DNA of 64,000 nt from Bacteroides intestinalis (GTDB lineage Bacteria > Bacteroidota > Bacteroidia > Bacteroidales > Bacteroidaceae): NCBI RefSeq assembly GCF_003464595.1, contig NZ_QRZF01000024.1, forward strand, positions 1 through 64,000. Direction: 5' to 3'. A program made the translations under genes and the position numbers. The notes under the pieces were generated by a model. It saw only the letters and a program-made list of their open reading frames with translations. It ran no database searches and had not been told where the DNA came from. This document shows, piece after piece, positions 8,163-18,207 of this stretch (the stretch's first letter is position 1; the number at the start of each line of letters is the position of its first letter).

Positions 8163-8681
8163 TTAATTACCTGAGTTACGTTGTGGAGCGAAGGAGATGA
8201 ACTTTACAGTCTGTCCTTCTTTGTAATAAATATATAGATTCTTATTATCTCCTCCATATTTGAATGCACTCTTTAGTCCGTCTATAAAGGCTTTTCCTAA
8301 ATACTTATCTGCATCGGTGCCTGCATTTTTTACGGTTATCTTTAGTTCCCGGTTGTTACCATTTGCATTCCAGTCTCCATTAACAGAGGTACTGGTGGCT
8401 TTTCCGGTGAAAGTTCCACCCGCTGTACCGTTTACCTCAGCACCATCGAACACTAAAGTGTAATTATCTCCTGCAATTGTCTTAAAACTCTTTTCTCTTG
8501 CAGCCTGATCTCCTTGCCAGAAGTCGTACATTTTGTTTTGTCCTTCCACTGCAATGTAAGTCATGTACCAGGTTTTTCCGGTGAAGATATCAATAACATC
8601 GTCTTCCTGATCGCAAGCGCTCAATACGGGTACAAAGAGAGCGACTAGCAGCAGCTGTATATAGGCTTTCATCTTTTTCAT
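8163..8681 (-). CDS. Small secreted lipoprotein, DUF4847-like
   Basis: A 172-residue protein with a lipoprotein signal (LFVPVLSACDQ), cysteine at about residue 22. The segment starting FTGKTWYMTYIAVEGQ and the repeated Gly/Thr-rich strands suggest a lipocalin-like beta sandwich such as the DUF4847 family of Bacteroidales. The family name is from memory and no function is known. Its start overlaps the M3 peptidase stop by four bases, so it is translated from the same mRNA. Confidence 0.65.
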   Translation of the reverse strand: MKKMKAYIQLLLVALFVPVLSACDQEDDVIDIFTGKTWYMTYIAVEGQNKMYDFWQGDQAAREKSFKTIAGDNYTLVFDGAEVNGTAGGTFTGKATSTSVNGDWNANGNNRELKITVKNAGTDADKYLGKAFIDGLKSAFKYGGDNKNLYIYYKEGQTVKFISFAPQRNSGN

Positions 8682-10774
8682 TTCTTTATTCCATTTCTGA
8701 TTAATAATGCATCAATAGTTGGTTCTTGTCCGCGAAAGCGTTTGTATAATGTCATCGGGTGTTCTGTTCCTCCTTTGGAAAGAATGTTTTCCCGGAAGGA
8801 AGCGGCTACTTCCGGATTGAAGATTCCTTTTTGTTTAAACAGTGAGAAAGCATCTGCATCCAGAACTTCCGCCCATTTATAGCTGTAATATCCGGCAGAA
8901 TAACCTCCGGCAAAGATATGCGAGAACTGTGTACTCATACAGGCATCTTCTACCACAGGAAGAATTTGTGCTTTCTTCCATGCTTCTTTTTCGTAAGCTT
9001 TCACGTCACCATCAAATGGGGTGGTACGGGTGTACCATGCCATATCCAGCAATCCAAAGCTAACCTGACGCAGGCAGGCATAAGCAGCATCGAAATTAGA
9101 CGAATCTACAATGCGCTGTACCAGTTCGTCCGGGATGAGTTCTCCAGTCTGATAATGTCTGGCAAATGTGTGGAGGAACTCCTTTTCAATAGCGAAGTTC
9201 TCCATGAATTGAGAGGGAAGTTCCACAAAGTCCCAATATACATTTGTACCGCTCAGGTTTTCATAGGTGGAATTCGCGAACATACCATGCAGGCTATGCC
9301 CAAATTCATGCAGGAATGTCTCCAGTTCACCAAATGTCAGTAAGGCGGGTTTGTCTTTTGTCGGCTTAGTGAAGTTCATCACGATAGATATGTGCGGACG
9401 ACTGTTTTCACCGGTTGCCTCGTCAATCCATTGTTCTTTATAAGAAGTCATCCATGCACCTGCACGTTTACCCTCTCTGGGGTGGAAGTCAGTATAGAGT
9501 ACGGACAGGAACTTACCGTCTTTGTCAAATACCTCATATGCATCCACATCCTTATGGTATACCGGTATATCACTGTTTTTCTTGAAAGTAATGCCATATA
9601 AGCGGGTAGCCAGACCGAATACCCCTTCTTTTACCTTGCTCAGTTCAAAATAGGGACGGAGCATTTCATCATCTATCTGGAATTTCTGGTCTTTCAGTTT
9701 ATGGGAATAATAAGACCAGTCCCAAGGCATCACTGTGAAGTCACTGCCTTCCAGTTGGCGTGCCAAGGCCTCTACCTCTGCATATTCTTGCTTGGCGGTG
9801 GGAGTGTAAGCATCCAGTAGCTGATCCAGCAGTTTATATACATTGCCGCTGTTCTCTGCCATTCGCTCTTGCAGGTTATATTCAGCAAAACTGCTGTATC
9901 CCAAAAGTTGCGCAATAGCCAGGCGGGTATTAACGAGCTTCTTTACAATCTCCAGATTGTTGGTTTCATTGTCATGAGTACATTTGGTATTATATGCCAT
10001 ATAAAGCTTACAGCGTAAATCGCGGTTACTGGCATACGTCATAAACGGGCTATAACTGGGGGCCTGCAAGGTGAATACCCATCCTTCCACGCCTTTTTCT
10101 TTGGCAGTTTCTGCGGCTGCATCAATGGCGCTTTGCGGCAGGCCGGCAAGTTGTGCAGGGTCTGTCAGTACCAGTTTATAGTCGTTGGTTTCTTTCAGGT
10201 TGTTTTCTCCGAATTGCAGGGTTAGCAGGCTGAGTTCTTTGCTCAGAGCACGGTATTGCTCTTTGGCTTCTCCTTCGAGATTGGCTCCACTGCGAACAAA
10301 GCTATTGTACACCTTCTCCAGCAGCTTGTTTTGCTCGGGAGTAATATTAACCTGGTCTTTCTGGTCATATACTGCCTTAATGCGTGCAAATAACTTCTCA
10401 TTCAGAGTGATGTTATTGCCATGTTCGCTCAGCAACGGCATGATGGATTTTGCCAGTTCCTGCATGTCGTCGTTGGTTTCCGCACTCAGCAGATTGCCGA
10501 ATACAGTGCTGACCTGGTTCAACAGTTCGCCGGACTTCTCGTAAGCAGCGATCGTGTTGGCGAATGTAGCCGCTTCCGGATTATTGGTGATCGCATCAAT
10601 CTCCGCATTGTGACGGTTGATACCTTCACGAATGGCGGGTTCATAATGTTCGGTCTTTATCTTTTCAAACGGGATGGTACCGTGAGGCGTAGAATACTTT
10701 TCAAAAAAAGGGTTTTGAGCCTGTATTATATTCATAAAGCAGAGTAATGTTAGCGTTAGTTTTAATTTTATCAT
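8678..10774 (-). CDS. M3 family zinc peptidase (peptidyl-dipeptidase Dcp-like)
   Basis: A 698-residue zinc metallopeptidase with an N-terminal signal peptide (MIKLKLTLTLLCFMNIIQAQ), so probably periplasmic, unlike cytosolic Dcp. The HEFGH zinc motif is at residues 489-493, and a downstream Glu-containing helix (SQFMENFAIEK) supplies the third ligand. Length matches Dcp/oligopeptidase A. It heads a leftward group with the lipoprotein, dCMP deaminase, S41 protease, 5-FCL and PHP genes. It likely removes dipeptides from the C-termini of short peptides. Confidence 0.92.
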   Translation of the reverse strand: MIKLKLTLTLLCFMNIIQAQNPFFEKYSTPHGTIPFEKIKTEHYEPAIREGINRHNAEIDAITNNPEAATFANTIAAYEKSGELLNQVSTVFGNLLSAETNDDMQELAKSIMPLLSEHGNNITLNEKLFARIKAVYDQKDQVNITPEQNKLLEKVYNSFVRSGANLEGEAKEQYRALSKELSLLTLQFGENNLKETNDYKLVLTDPAQLAGLPQSAIDAAAETAKEKGVEGWVFTLQAPSYSPFMTYASNRDLRCKLYMAYNTKCTHDNETNNLEIVKKLVNTRLAIAQLLGYSSFAEYNLQERMAENSGNVYKLLDQLLDAYTPTAKQEYAEVEALARQLEGSDFTVMPWDWSYYSHKLKDQKFQIDDEMLRPYFELSKVKEGVFGLATRLYGITFKKNSDIPVYHKDVDAYEVFDKDGKFLSVLYTDFHPREGKRAGAWMTSYKEQWIDEATGENSRPHISIVMNFTKPTKDKPALLTFGELETFLHEFGHSLHGMFANSTYENLSGTNVYWDFVELPSQFMENFAIEKEFLHTFARHYQTGELIPDELVQRIVDSSNFDAAYACLRQVSFGLLDMAWYTRTTPFDGDVKAYEKEAWKKAQILPVVEDACMSTQFSHIFAGGYSAGYYSYKWAEVLDADAFSLFKQKGIFNPEVAASFRENILSKGGTEHPMTLYKRFRGQEPTIDALLIRNGIKK

Positions 10775-10860
10775 ACTTACTTAGGTTCGGTAAAAATAAT
10801 CTAACTGCAAAAGTGCAAAAAAAATAGCTGATTTAATGAATAACCCGTTGTATTTTAACA

Positions 10861-10894
10861 AAAAACAGGCAACCTCGTAGAGATTGCCTGTTTT
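10861..10894 (-). terminator. Terminator downstream of gap
   Basis: An 11-base perfect inverted repeat (AAAACAGGCAA at 10862-10872 with TTGCCTGTTTT at 10884-10894) with A/T flanks lies 25 bases past the gap stop codon, between gap and the M3 peptidase gene. It probably isolates the highly expressed gap message. Confidence 0.75.
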
Positions 10895-10918
10895 AAATAT
10901 TATTTTGTACTCTGCTTA

Positions 10919-12028
<1,110 letters not shown>

Positions 12029-12059
12029 TTATATTCGCACTTAATTTTATAATTAAATA

Positions 12060-12506
12060 ATGGAAGTGATGGGAAAAAGTTCATTTTTACAAGATTTTAA
12101 ATCATTTGCCATGAAAGGCAATGTGATAGACATGGCTGTCGGTGTAATCATCGGTGGCGCGTTTGGTAAAATTGTATCTTCTGTTGTGGCAGATATTATC
12201 ATGCCGCCTCTCGGTTTATTGGTGGGAGGTGTGAACTTTACGGACCTGAAGTGGGTGATGAAACCTGCTGAAGTTGTGGATGGTAAAGAGATTGCCGCCG
12301 TAACCTTGAATTATGGAAATTTCCTGCAAGTGACGTTTGACTTTCTCATTATTGCTTTTTCTATTTTCTTGTTCATCAAGTTGCTGACCAGGCTGACGGC
12401 TAAGAAAGAGGCGGAAGTCCCCGCAGCACCTCCTGCTCCTCCTGCACCTAGTAAAGAAGAAGTCTTGCTGACGGAAATCAGGGATATCTTGAAAGAAAAA
12501 AAGTAG
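12060..12506 (+). CDS. mscL: Large-conductance mechanosensitive channel
   Basis: A 148-residue inner-membrane channel that opens under membrane tension to release solutes in hypo-osmotic shock. The first transmembrane helix holds [24 protein letters not shown], split here as the classic Gly-rich gate, and the second is [21 protein letters not shown]. The C-terminus is an Ala/Pro-rich linker plus a short helix. An ATG at 12069 (MGKSSF) is an equally good start and matches the usual N-terminus better. It is divergent from gap; two hairpin structures follow it. Confidence 0.95.
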   Translation: MEVMGKSSFLQDFKSFAMKGNVIDMAVGVIIGGAFGKIVSSVVADIIMPPLGLLVGGVNFTDLKWVMKPAEVVDGKEIAAVTLNYGNFLQVTFDFLIIAFSIFLFIKLLTRLTAKKEAEVPAAPPAPPAPSKEEVLLTEIRDILKEKK

Positions 12507-12552
12507 AAAGAATAGTCTGCTACATACCAACTCCGTGTCTGGTCCATACCAA

Positions 12553-12585
12553 CTCCGTACCAAGTCCAAGTGTATAGGTACGGAG
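12553..12585. repeat. Inverted repeat downstream of mscL
   Basis: CTCCGTACC (12553-12561) and GGTACGGAG (12577-12585) form a perfect 9-base stem with a 15-base loop. A direct repeat CATACCAACTCCGT overlaps it. There is no T-run, so it is not a classic terminator; its role is unknown. Confidence 0.5.
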
Positions 12586-12665
12586 CAGGTACGCACTTGA
12601 TGCGGGGAGGGTGCGGCGAGATCGGATAAATAGAACAATTATTAAAGGCTTTTAATACCCTGTCG

Positions 12666-12707
12666 GCAAGAAGTTAAGAGTTTGTCGACAAACTCTTAAC
12701 TTCTTGC
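12666..12707. terminator. 42-base perfect palindrome between convergent genes
   Basis: GCAAGAAGTTAAGAGTTTGTC and its exact reverse complement meet without a spacer at 12686/12687, centred on TCGA. A third partial copy (AAACTCTTAACTTCTTG) follows at 12713-12729. It lies between mscL and the convergent secreted-protein gene, so a bidirectional terminator is the simplest role, although no T-run follows. A protein-binding palindrome is possible. Confidence 0.5.
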
Positions 12708-12779
12708 TGATAAACTCTTAACTTCTTGTAAGTTGCTGATAATTAGCATGGCTTTGTTTCACTTTGAATGGGCTTTGCC

Positions 12780-13475
12780 TTACTTGGATGGAGTTATATG
12801 ATATTTTAATTTTTGATATTCCTGAAGTGCTTCTTTTTGTAAATTTTCCAGTAGCCTGATTTCTACGGATAATTGATTGAGGCCGGCATTGGAGTTGAGA
12901 ATCTCTTCTCGCTCTTTATAATTTATAATGCCATTTGGTGCCACTTCCTGTTTCTTCTTGCTTTCTTCCAGCATATAGCGTGCTGCGGCTATATAGTAGT
13001 TTCTGAGTGCCTTCTGCTCCTTATTGCGCATGGGGCGGTAGTCTTTATTCTCGTCGGATAAACGATGATAAAAATTATTCATGGCTACATTGATTTCTTT
13101 ACGAATTTCCTCTTTAGCGGTATTCCGGTAGGCAGAGTCTAATTGTGCATGCTCGGGATAGGTATTCAACATCTTTTTCAGTTCGTCTTTGGCTGTCTCG
13201 TAGTTTTTTTTGGAAGCAGCTAATTCTTGGGGCTTTAATTCGAAAATGATATAAGTCAGCTTCGGTTCATTTCTAATGTTTATTAACTTGTTGGATGCTT
13301 CGCAAGCATCCAGATATTTTTCCATAAGTGTCCAATTGAACAGCAGTTTCTTTTGCTGCAGATCAGTACGTATGATTTCGAGTGATTTTTCTAATTCAAC
13401 AATTCTGTTTTCCTGCGCCTGCAGGCATACAATATTGCATAAAAGCAATAGTAGTAAAGAGCTGATTTTTTTCAT
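12780..13475 (-). CDS. Secreted coiled-coil protein of unknown function
   Basis: A 231-residue protein starting MKKISSLLLLLLCNIVCLQAQE, a clear signal peptide. The mature part is largely helical and charged, with heptad-like Leu/Ile spacing near both ends (ENRIVELEKSLEII and VEIRLLENLQKEAL), which suggests a periplasmic coiled coil. An upstream in-frame ATG at 13511 is unlikely because the -7 box (TATATTTG, minus strand, 13509-13516) overlaps it. No family was recognised. It is convergent with mscL and divergent from guaA. Confidence 0.7.
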   Translation of the reverse strand: MKKISSLLLLLLCNIVCLQAQENRIVELEKSLEIIRTDLQQKKLLFNWTLMEKYLDACEASNKLINIRNEPKLTYIIFELKPQELAASKKNYETAKDELKKMLNTYPEHAQLDSAYRNTAKEEIRKEINVAMNNFYHRLSDENKDYRPMRNKEQKALRNYYIAAARYMLEESKKKQEVAPNGIINYKEREEILNSNAGLNQLSVEIRLLENLQKEALQEYQKLKYHITPSK

Positions 13476-13508
13476 GTTTTCCTGTGTATTAAATGATTTA
13501 TTTATTTG

Positions 13509-13516
13509 CAAATATA
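13509..13516 (-). promoter_or_regulatory. -7 box for the coiled-coil protein gene
   Basis: The minus strand reads TATATTTG, an exact TAnnTTTG match, 34 bases upstream of the chosen ATG at 13475. Its overlap with the ATG at 13511 argues against that longer start. Confidence 0.5.
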
Positions 13517-13558
13517 GATTTTCCGCTCTATAATTCCTATTATTCCCTCAGTTTTTCA

Positions 13559-13566
13559 TACTTTTG
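13559..13566 (+). promoter_or_regulatory. -7 box of the guaA promoter
   Basis: TACTTTTG matches TAnnTTTG, 33 bases before the guaA start. No purine riboswitch or other folded leader is visible in this short space. Confidence 0.5.
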
Positions 13567-13599
13567 CAGCTCATTTTAAACTAAATCCATACAGATTAT

Positions 13600-15153
13600 A
13601 TGCAAGAAAAGATTGTCATTCTTGATTTTGGTTCGCAGACTACGCAGCTTATAGCCCGTCGTGTCCGTGAATTGAATACGTATTGCGAAATTTTACCTTA
13701 CAATAAGTTCCCGGAGGGGGATGAGAGTGTAAAGGGGGTTATCCTTTCGGGAAGCCCGTTCTCTGTATACGATGAAAATGCGTTTAAGGCAGATTTGAGT
13801 GAAATTCGTGGAAAATATCCTGTTCTGGGGATCTGTTACGGTGCGCAATTTATCGCTTATACTAATGGCGGCAAGGTGGAACCTGCCGGAAGTCGTGAGT
13901 ACGGACGTGCACATTTGAGCTCTTTTGACAAGGACAATGTGCTGTTCAAGGACGTGAAGGAAAATACACAGGTCTGGATGAGTCACGGAGACACAATTAC
14001 GGTTATCCCTTCCAATTTCAAAAAAATAGCTTCGACGGATAAGGTGGCGATTGCTGCTTATCAGATAGAGAACGAAAAGGTGTGGGGCGTACAGTTCCAT
14101 CCGGAAGTATTTCATAGCGAAGATGGCACGCAGATGCTGAAGAATTTCGTGGTGGATGTTTGCGGTTGCAAACAGGACTGGAGTGCTGCTTCCTTTATTG
14201 AAACGACGGTTGCCGAATTGAAGGAACAGTTGGGTGACGATAAGGTGGTTCTTGGTTTGAGCGGTGGTGTGGATTCTTCCGTAGCTGCTGTATTGTTGAA
14301 TCGTGCTATCGGTAAGAACCTGACTTGTATCTTCGTAGATCACGGTATGCTCCGTAAGAATGAGTTTAAGAATGTACTGCACGATTATGAATGTCTCGGT
14401 CTGAATGTTATCGGTGTGGATGCCAGTGCCAAGTTCTTTGCAGAACTGGCAGGTGTAACGGAGCCTGAGGAAAAGCGTAAAATTATAGGCAAGGGTTTTA
14501 TCGAAGTATTTGATGAGGAGGCCCATAAGATTAAAGATGTGAAGTGGCTGGCACAGGGTACGATTTATCCTGATTGTATCGAGTCCCTTTCCATTACCGG
14601 TACGGTTATTAAGAGTCATCATAATGTAGGTGGTTTACCTGAAAAGATGCACCTGAAGCTTTGTGAGCCGCTTCGCTTGTTGTTTAAAGATGAGGTTCGC
14701 CGTGTAGGTCGCGGATTGGGTATGCCTGAGCATCTGATTACTCGTCATCCTTTCCCCGGACCGGGTTTGGCTGTGCGTATTTTGGGTGATATTACTCCGG
14801 AGAAAGTGGCTATTCTGCAAAATGCGGATGATATCTTTATTCAAGGCTTGCGTGACTGGAAAGTGAAAGAAGCTGATGGCAGCGAAACTTCTCTTTATCA
14901 TCAGGTTTGGCAGGCGGGCGTTATCTTGCTCCCCGTGCAATCAGTTGGTGTGATGGGAGATGAACGTACGTATGAACGTGCCATTGCGCTGCGCGCTGTG
15001 ACTTCTACAGATGCTATGACGGCAGACTGGGCACATTTGCCTTACGAATTCCTGGGCAAGGTTTCCAATGATATTATTAATAAGGTGAAAGGGGTGAACC
15101 GGGTAACCTATGATATTTCGTCAAAACCGCCTGCAACGATAGAGTGGGAGTAG
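13600..15153 (+). CDS. guaA: GMP synthase (glutamine-hydrolysing)
   Basis: A 517-residue cytosolic enzyme that converts XMP to GMP. The N-terminal class I amidotransferase domain has Cys79 in LGICYGAQ and its His/Glu pair in VQFHPEV. The ATP-pyrophosphatase domain has the P-loop GLSGGVDSS. The C-terminal dimerisation domain ([14 protein letters not shown] onward) ends with the canonical PPATIEWE. It is monocistronic, with a -7 box upstream and a terminator 27 bases downstream. Confidence 0.97.
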   Translation: MQEKIVILDFGSQTTQLIARRVRELNTYCEILPYNKFPEGDESVKGVILSGSPFSVYDENAFKADLSEIRGKYPVLGICYGAQFIAYTNGGKVEPAGSREYGRAHLSSFDKDNVLFKDVKENTQVWMSHGDTITVIPSNFKKIASTDKVAIAAYQIENEKVWGVQFHPEVFHSEDGTQMLKNFVVDVCGCKQDWSAASFIETTVAELKEQLGDDKVVLGLSGGVDSSVAAVLLNRAIGKNLTCIFVDHGMLRKNEFKNVLHDYECLGLNVIGVDASAKFFAELAGVTEPEEKRKIIGKGFIEVFDEEAHKIKDVKWLAQGTIYPDCIESLSITGTVIKSHHNVGGLPEKMHLKLCEPLRLLFKDEVRRVGRGLGMPEHLITRHPFPGPGLAVRILGDITPEKVAILQNADDIFIQGLRDWKVKEADGSETSLYHQVWQAGVILLPVQSVGVMGDERTYERAIALRAVTSTDAMTADWAHLPYEFLGKVSNDIINKVKGVNRVTYDISSKPPATIEWE

Positions 15154-15179
15154 GATTGTATGTTTTAATATTATATTTG

Positions 15180-15216
15180 AATAGCCTCAACTTGTATAGA
15201 GTTGGGGCTATTTTTG
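15180..15216 (+). terminator. Terminator of guaA
   Basis: A 13-base stem, AATAGCCTCAACT (15180-15192) with AGTTGGGGCTATT (15200-15212) and one G-T pair, is followed by a run of T at 15211-15215. This is a good intrinsic terminator. Confidence 0.82.
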
Positions 15217-15347
15217 AATTATTCATAGTAAACTGCCGCTAAGTCTGTTGCTTTGGGTAGTTCACCGGACATTGGATAGTGAACTGGAAATTAGAAATGC
15301 AGAACTTTTATTTTCCTCTCACTCTAGCATCTTTTCTAAATATAGAC

Positions 15348-15355
15348 TATATTTG
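15348..15355 (+). promoter_or_regulatory. -7 box for the TPR/HTH regulator gene
   Basis: TATATTTG matches TAnnTTTG, 58 bases before the ATG at 15413. Transcription starting here excludes the farther upstream in-frame ATG at 15248. Confidence 0.5.
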
Positions 15356-15412
15356 CAACATTCCGCAAAGGAATATTTGGCAGAGTATAAATTAAAAATC
15401 GGAAATCGGAAC

Positions 15413-17056
15413 ATGTTAATTATGAATAACTCTTATCGGCGATACGAGGTGTTATTGCTGTTTATATTAGTCTTCAATTCTACTATTTTTGCGGGGAAAG
15501 TGGATTCGATAAACTGCTATTTCCAGAAGTTAGATCAACAAATATTGAATATAGAGAAATTTGAAAATCAGAAGCAACAGAAAATTCAAGAACTGAAAGC
15601 CGAGCTTACAAGCACTCAAAAACCGGATAAACAATATGATATTTATTGCTCTCTTTTTAATGAATATCAGGCATACAATTATGATTCGGCATTTGTCTGC
15701 GGAAGCAAAATGATTCAGATTGCAGAAGAATTGTATGATCAATCGAAACTAGCCGATTCCCATCTTATGGTAGCGTATAGTTGTATTTCTGCCGGATTGT
15801 TTTTAGAAGCCAAAGATCTGTTGCAATCCATTGATTCTGTCAGTTTGGATACAGAACGGAAAGTGGCATTGTTTTCCACCTATTCCAAACTTTATTTAGA
15901 TATGGCATTAGCTATTCAGCATAACCCTTATAAGAACTATTATCTGAAACAATCAATCCGATACAGTAATTTAATTATCGACATAAAAGGCAAGGAAAAC
16001 CCATTAAGCAAGTTACAACAAATTAATATATATAGGTGTCAAGAGGATTACGTAAAAGCAATAGAAGCAACCGAACATTTTCTTAGTACAGTGAAAGTGG
16101 ATGATCGCAGCCGGACCCTTTGTTACGGTGGAATAGGCACTTTTTACTTACTAAGTGGTGATACTCTACGTGCTACTTCCTATCTAACAGAAGCAGCAAT
16201 CGGAGATATTAGAAATGTCACGAAAGAAAGTTCTGCTTTATCTGATCTGGCAACAATTGCATTTCGTCGTGGAGACATAGATCATGCATACCTTTATATA
16301 AAACAAGGGATGAACGATGCATACTTCTTTAATGCGCGCCACCGCAAAGTGGAAGCCAGTGATATTCTACCTATTATTGAAGCCAGCCGTTTTGAAATAA
16401 TGCAGCAGCAGCAAAGCAAACTATTTATAGCTTTGTTATTCGTAACTTTCCTCTCTCTATGCGTTCTGACAGCTATGTATTTTATACTGAAACAAATGAA
16501 ACAGTTGAAAAAAGCCAGAAGACTAATTCAGAAACAGAATGTAGATTTGAAGGAAGTAAATAAGAGATTGAAAGATGGAAATAGGATAAAAGACGAATAT
16601 ATAGGTTATTTCTTTAGCCTCAATTCTGCATTTATGGATGAGTTCGATAGTTTTCGTAGATTAGTAACTCGTAAATTGGCAGGCAAACAATACAATGAAT
16701 TATTGCAAATAGTAAAACAGGATGATTCCCAAAAGAATAGAGAAAATAAGTTTGTTTCATTTGACAGTATATTCCTAAAGTTATTCCCGGATTTCATGGA
16801 GCATTTTAATGCTCTATTTCCTGAACAGGAACAGATTGTTCTTCCATCACCTGTTACACTTAATACAGAATTAAGAATATTTGCATTAATCCGTTTAGGA
16901 GTTACGGATAGTGACCATATTGCTAAATTCCTAAATTATTCAGTTAATACGATTAATACATATAAGTCTAAGGTAAAGAATCGTTCTATCATCCCAAATA
17001 ATCTCTTTGAACAAAAAATAATGGAGATAGAATCCGTGAAATCAGATATAGAATGA
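15413..17056 (+). CDS. Membrane TPR/HTH transcription regulator, DUF6377-like
   Basis: A 547-residue protein with a signal or anchor helix (about residues 12-28), a long helical TPR-like sensor region, a transmembrane helix (LFIALLFVTFLSLCVLTAMYF, split around residue 350), a coiled coil, and a C-terminal LuxR-like helix-turn-helix (IFALIRLGVTDSDHIAKFL then SVNTINTYKSKVKN). This matches the DUF6377 type of Bacteroidetes regulators, which sit across the inner membrane and often neighbour PULs. The start at 15413 (or 15422) follows the -7 box at 15348. It probably senses a periplasmic sugar and controls the operon that starts at 17230. Confidence 0.75.
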   Translation: MLIMNNSYRRYEVLLLFILVFNSTIFAGKVDSINCYFQKLDQQILNIEKFENQKQQKIQELKAELTSTQKPDKQYDIYCSLFNEYQAYNYDSAFVCGSKMIQIAEELYDQSKLADSHLMVAYSCISAGLFLEAKDLLQSIDSVSLDTERKVALFSTYSKLYLDMALAIQHNPYKNYYLKQSIRYSNLIIDIKGKENPLSKLQQINIYRCQEDYVKAIEATEHFLSTVKVDDRSRTLCYGGIGTFYLLSGDTLRATSYLTEAAIGDIRNVTKESSALSDLATIAFRRGDIDHAYLYIKQGMNDAYFFNARHRKVEASDILPIIEASRFEIMQQQQSKLFIALLFVTFLSLCVLTAMYFILKQMKQLKKARRLIQKQNVDLKEVNKRLKDGNRIKDEYIGYFFSLNSAFMDEFDSFRRLVTRKLAGKQYNELLQIVKQDDSQKNRENKFVSFDSIFLKLFPDFMEHFNALFPEQEQIVLPSPVTLNTELRIFALIRLGVTDSDHIAKFLNYSVNTINTYKSKVKNRSIIPNNLFEQKIMEIESVKSDIE

Positions 17057-17159
17057 CAATATAAGGGTTTAAAACCATTATATTATAGAATTGTTATCTG
17101 CCATTATATCAGTCTGTTATCTTTTTGAATTATTATATTTTCATTATAGAAAAGAGGGC

Positions 17160-17194
17160 TTTGTTGTTTTTAACTCTTCTGGCAATTAATTTTG
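17160..17194 (+). promoter_or_regulatory. Promoter of the SusCDE-corrinoid operon
   Basis: TAATTTTG (17187-17194) matches the -7 consensus, and TTG at 17164-17166 lies 20 bases upstream, near the -33 position. It is 36 bases before the esterase ATG. The leader shows no cobalamin-riboswitch-like structure. Genes run from 17230 to 35874 with gaps of at most 65 bases. Confidence 0.6.
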
Positions 17195-17229
17195 CAATAT
17201 CAAAATCGTTGTTCTAAAAACTGAGTATT

Positions 17230-18153
17230 ATGAAACACAAAGTCTGTATTTTCCTTATATTACTGATGGCTCAATTAACTTGGGCAAATCCTATTAATAA
17301 TAAAGCTATAAAAGTGGAAAATGCTGTGAAAGTTTCAGCAGGATCCATAGAAAGATATCTATTTCATTCTGATTTTGTAGATGAAAGGAATGTGGATATT
17401 TGGTTACCAGATGGTTATACACCTACTAAAAAGTATGCAGTGCTTTATATGCACGATGGACAGATGCTATATGACAGCAGTCGAGCCTGGAATGCAAAAG
17501 AATGGGATATAGATACTACTATCGATAAACTGATAAAAAAAGGCAAAATTAGAGAGGTAATAGTAGTAGGTATCTATAATAACAGCAACAAACGTCACAT
17601 TGAGTACTTTCCTCAAAAGGCGATAGACAACATAGCAGCACCAGAATACCAAAAAGTGATGGATCTGATGCCCGGAGGTCCTTTAGCAGATAATTATTTG
17701 AAGTTCATTATCAGTGAGCTGAAACCTTTCATAGATGCTACTTATTCCACCAAACCGGATCAGAAGAATACTTTTATTGCAGGTTCAAGCATGGGTGGAT
17801 TGATTTCCATGTATGCTATTTGCGAGTATCCTCAGATTTTCTCAGGAGCCGGATGTCTTTCTACACATTGGATTGGTACTTTTGATAATAACAAGGAGAT
17901 TCCGGCTGCATTTAATGAATATCTGAAGCAGCATTTACCTTCGCCACGAAATCATAAAATCTATTTTGATCATGGGACGGTAGGGCTGGATGCCAACTAT
18001 CCTGAATTTCAAAAAATGATTGATGCTACGGTGAAAACAGCCGGATATACAGACAAGTCATTGATGACTTTGGAGTTCCCCGGTGATGATCATAACGAAA
18101 CATGCTGGGCAGCACGTTTACATATCCCTTTGATCTTTTTACTTAAGAAGTAA
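17230..18153 (+). CDS. Secreted alpha/beta-hydrolase, esterase D-like
   Basis: A 307-residue protein with a signal peptide (MKHKVCIFLILLMAQLTWAN) and an alpha/beta hydrolase fold of the putative-esterase (Esterase D/CE1-like) family. The nucleophile elbow G-S-S-M-G places Ser187 as nucleophile, and GDDHNETCW near the C-terminus supplies a candidate His. MHDGQMLYD is typical of the family. As first gene before SusC it probably removes an acyl group from the glycan, but the ester is unknown. Confidence 0.8.
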   Translation: MKHKVCIFLILLMAQLTWANPINNKAIKVENAVKVSAGSIERYLFHSDFVDERNVDIWLPDGYTPTKKYAVLYMHDGQMLYDSSRAWNAKEWDIDTTIDKLIKKGKIREVIVVGIYNNSNKRHIEYFPQKAIDNIAAPEYQKVMDLMPGGPLADNYLKFIISELKPFIDATYSTKPDQKNTFIAGSSMGGLISMYAICEYPQIFSGAGCLSTHWIGTFDNNKEIPAAFNEYLKQHLPSPRNHKIYFDHGTVGLDANYPEFQKMIDATVKTAGYTDKSLMTLEFPGDDHNETCWAARLHIPLIFLLKK

Positions 18154-18207
18154 AAGCTTGGCGAGAGTTTTACTTTATCCTTAATAATTAACCCTAATTT
18201 TCTATTT

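Noticed and set aside
13693..14622. Minus-strand open frame of 309 codons
   Set aside because: It lies entirely opposite guaA, with no promoter-like start and no domain.
15248..15412. 55-codon upstream extension of the TPR/HTH regulator
   Set aside because: The -7 box at 15348 lies inside it, and the extra residues precede an obvious signal/anchor helix.
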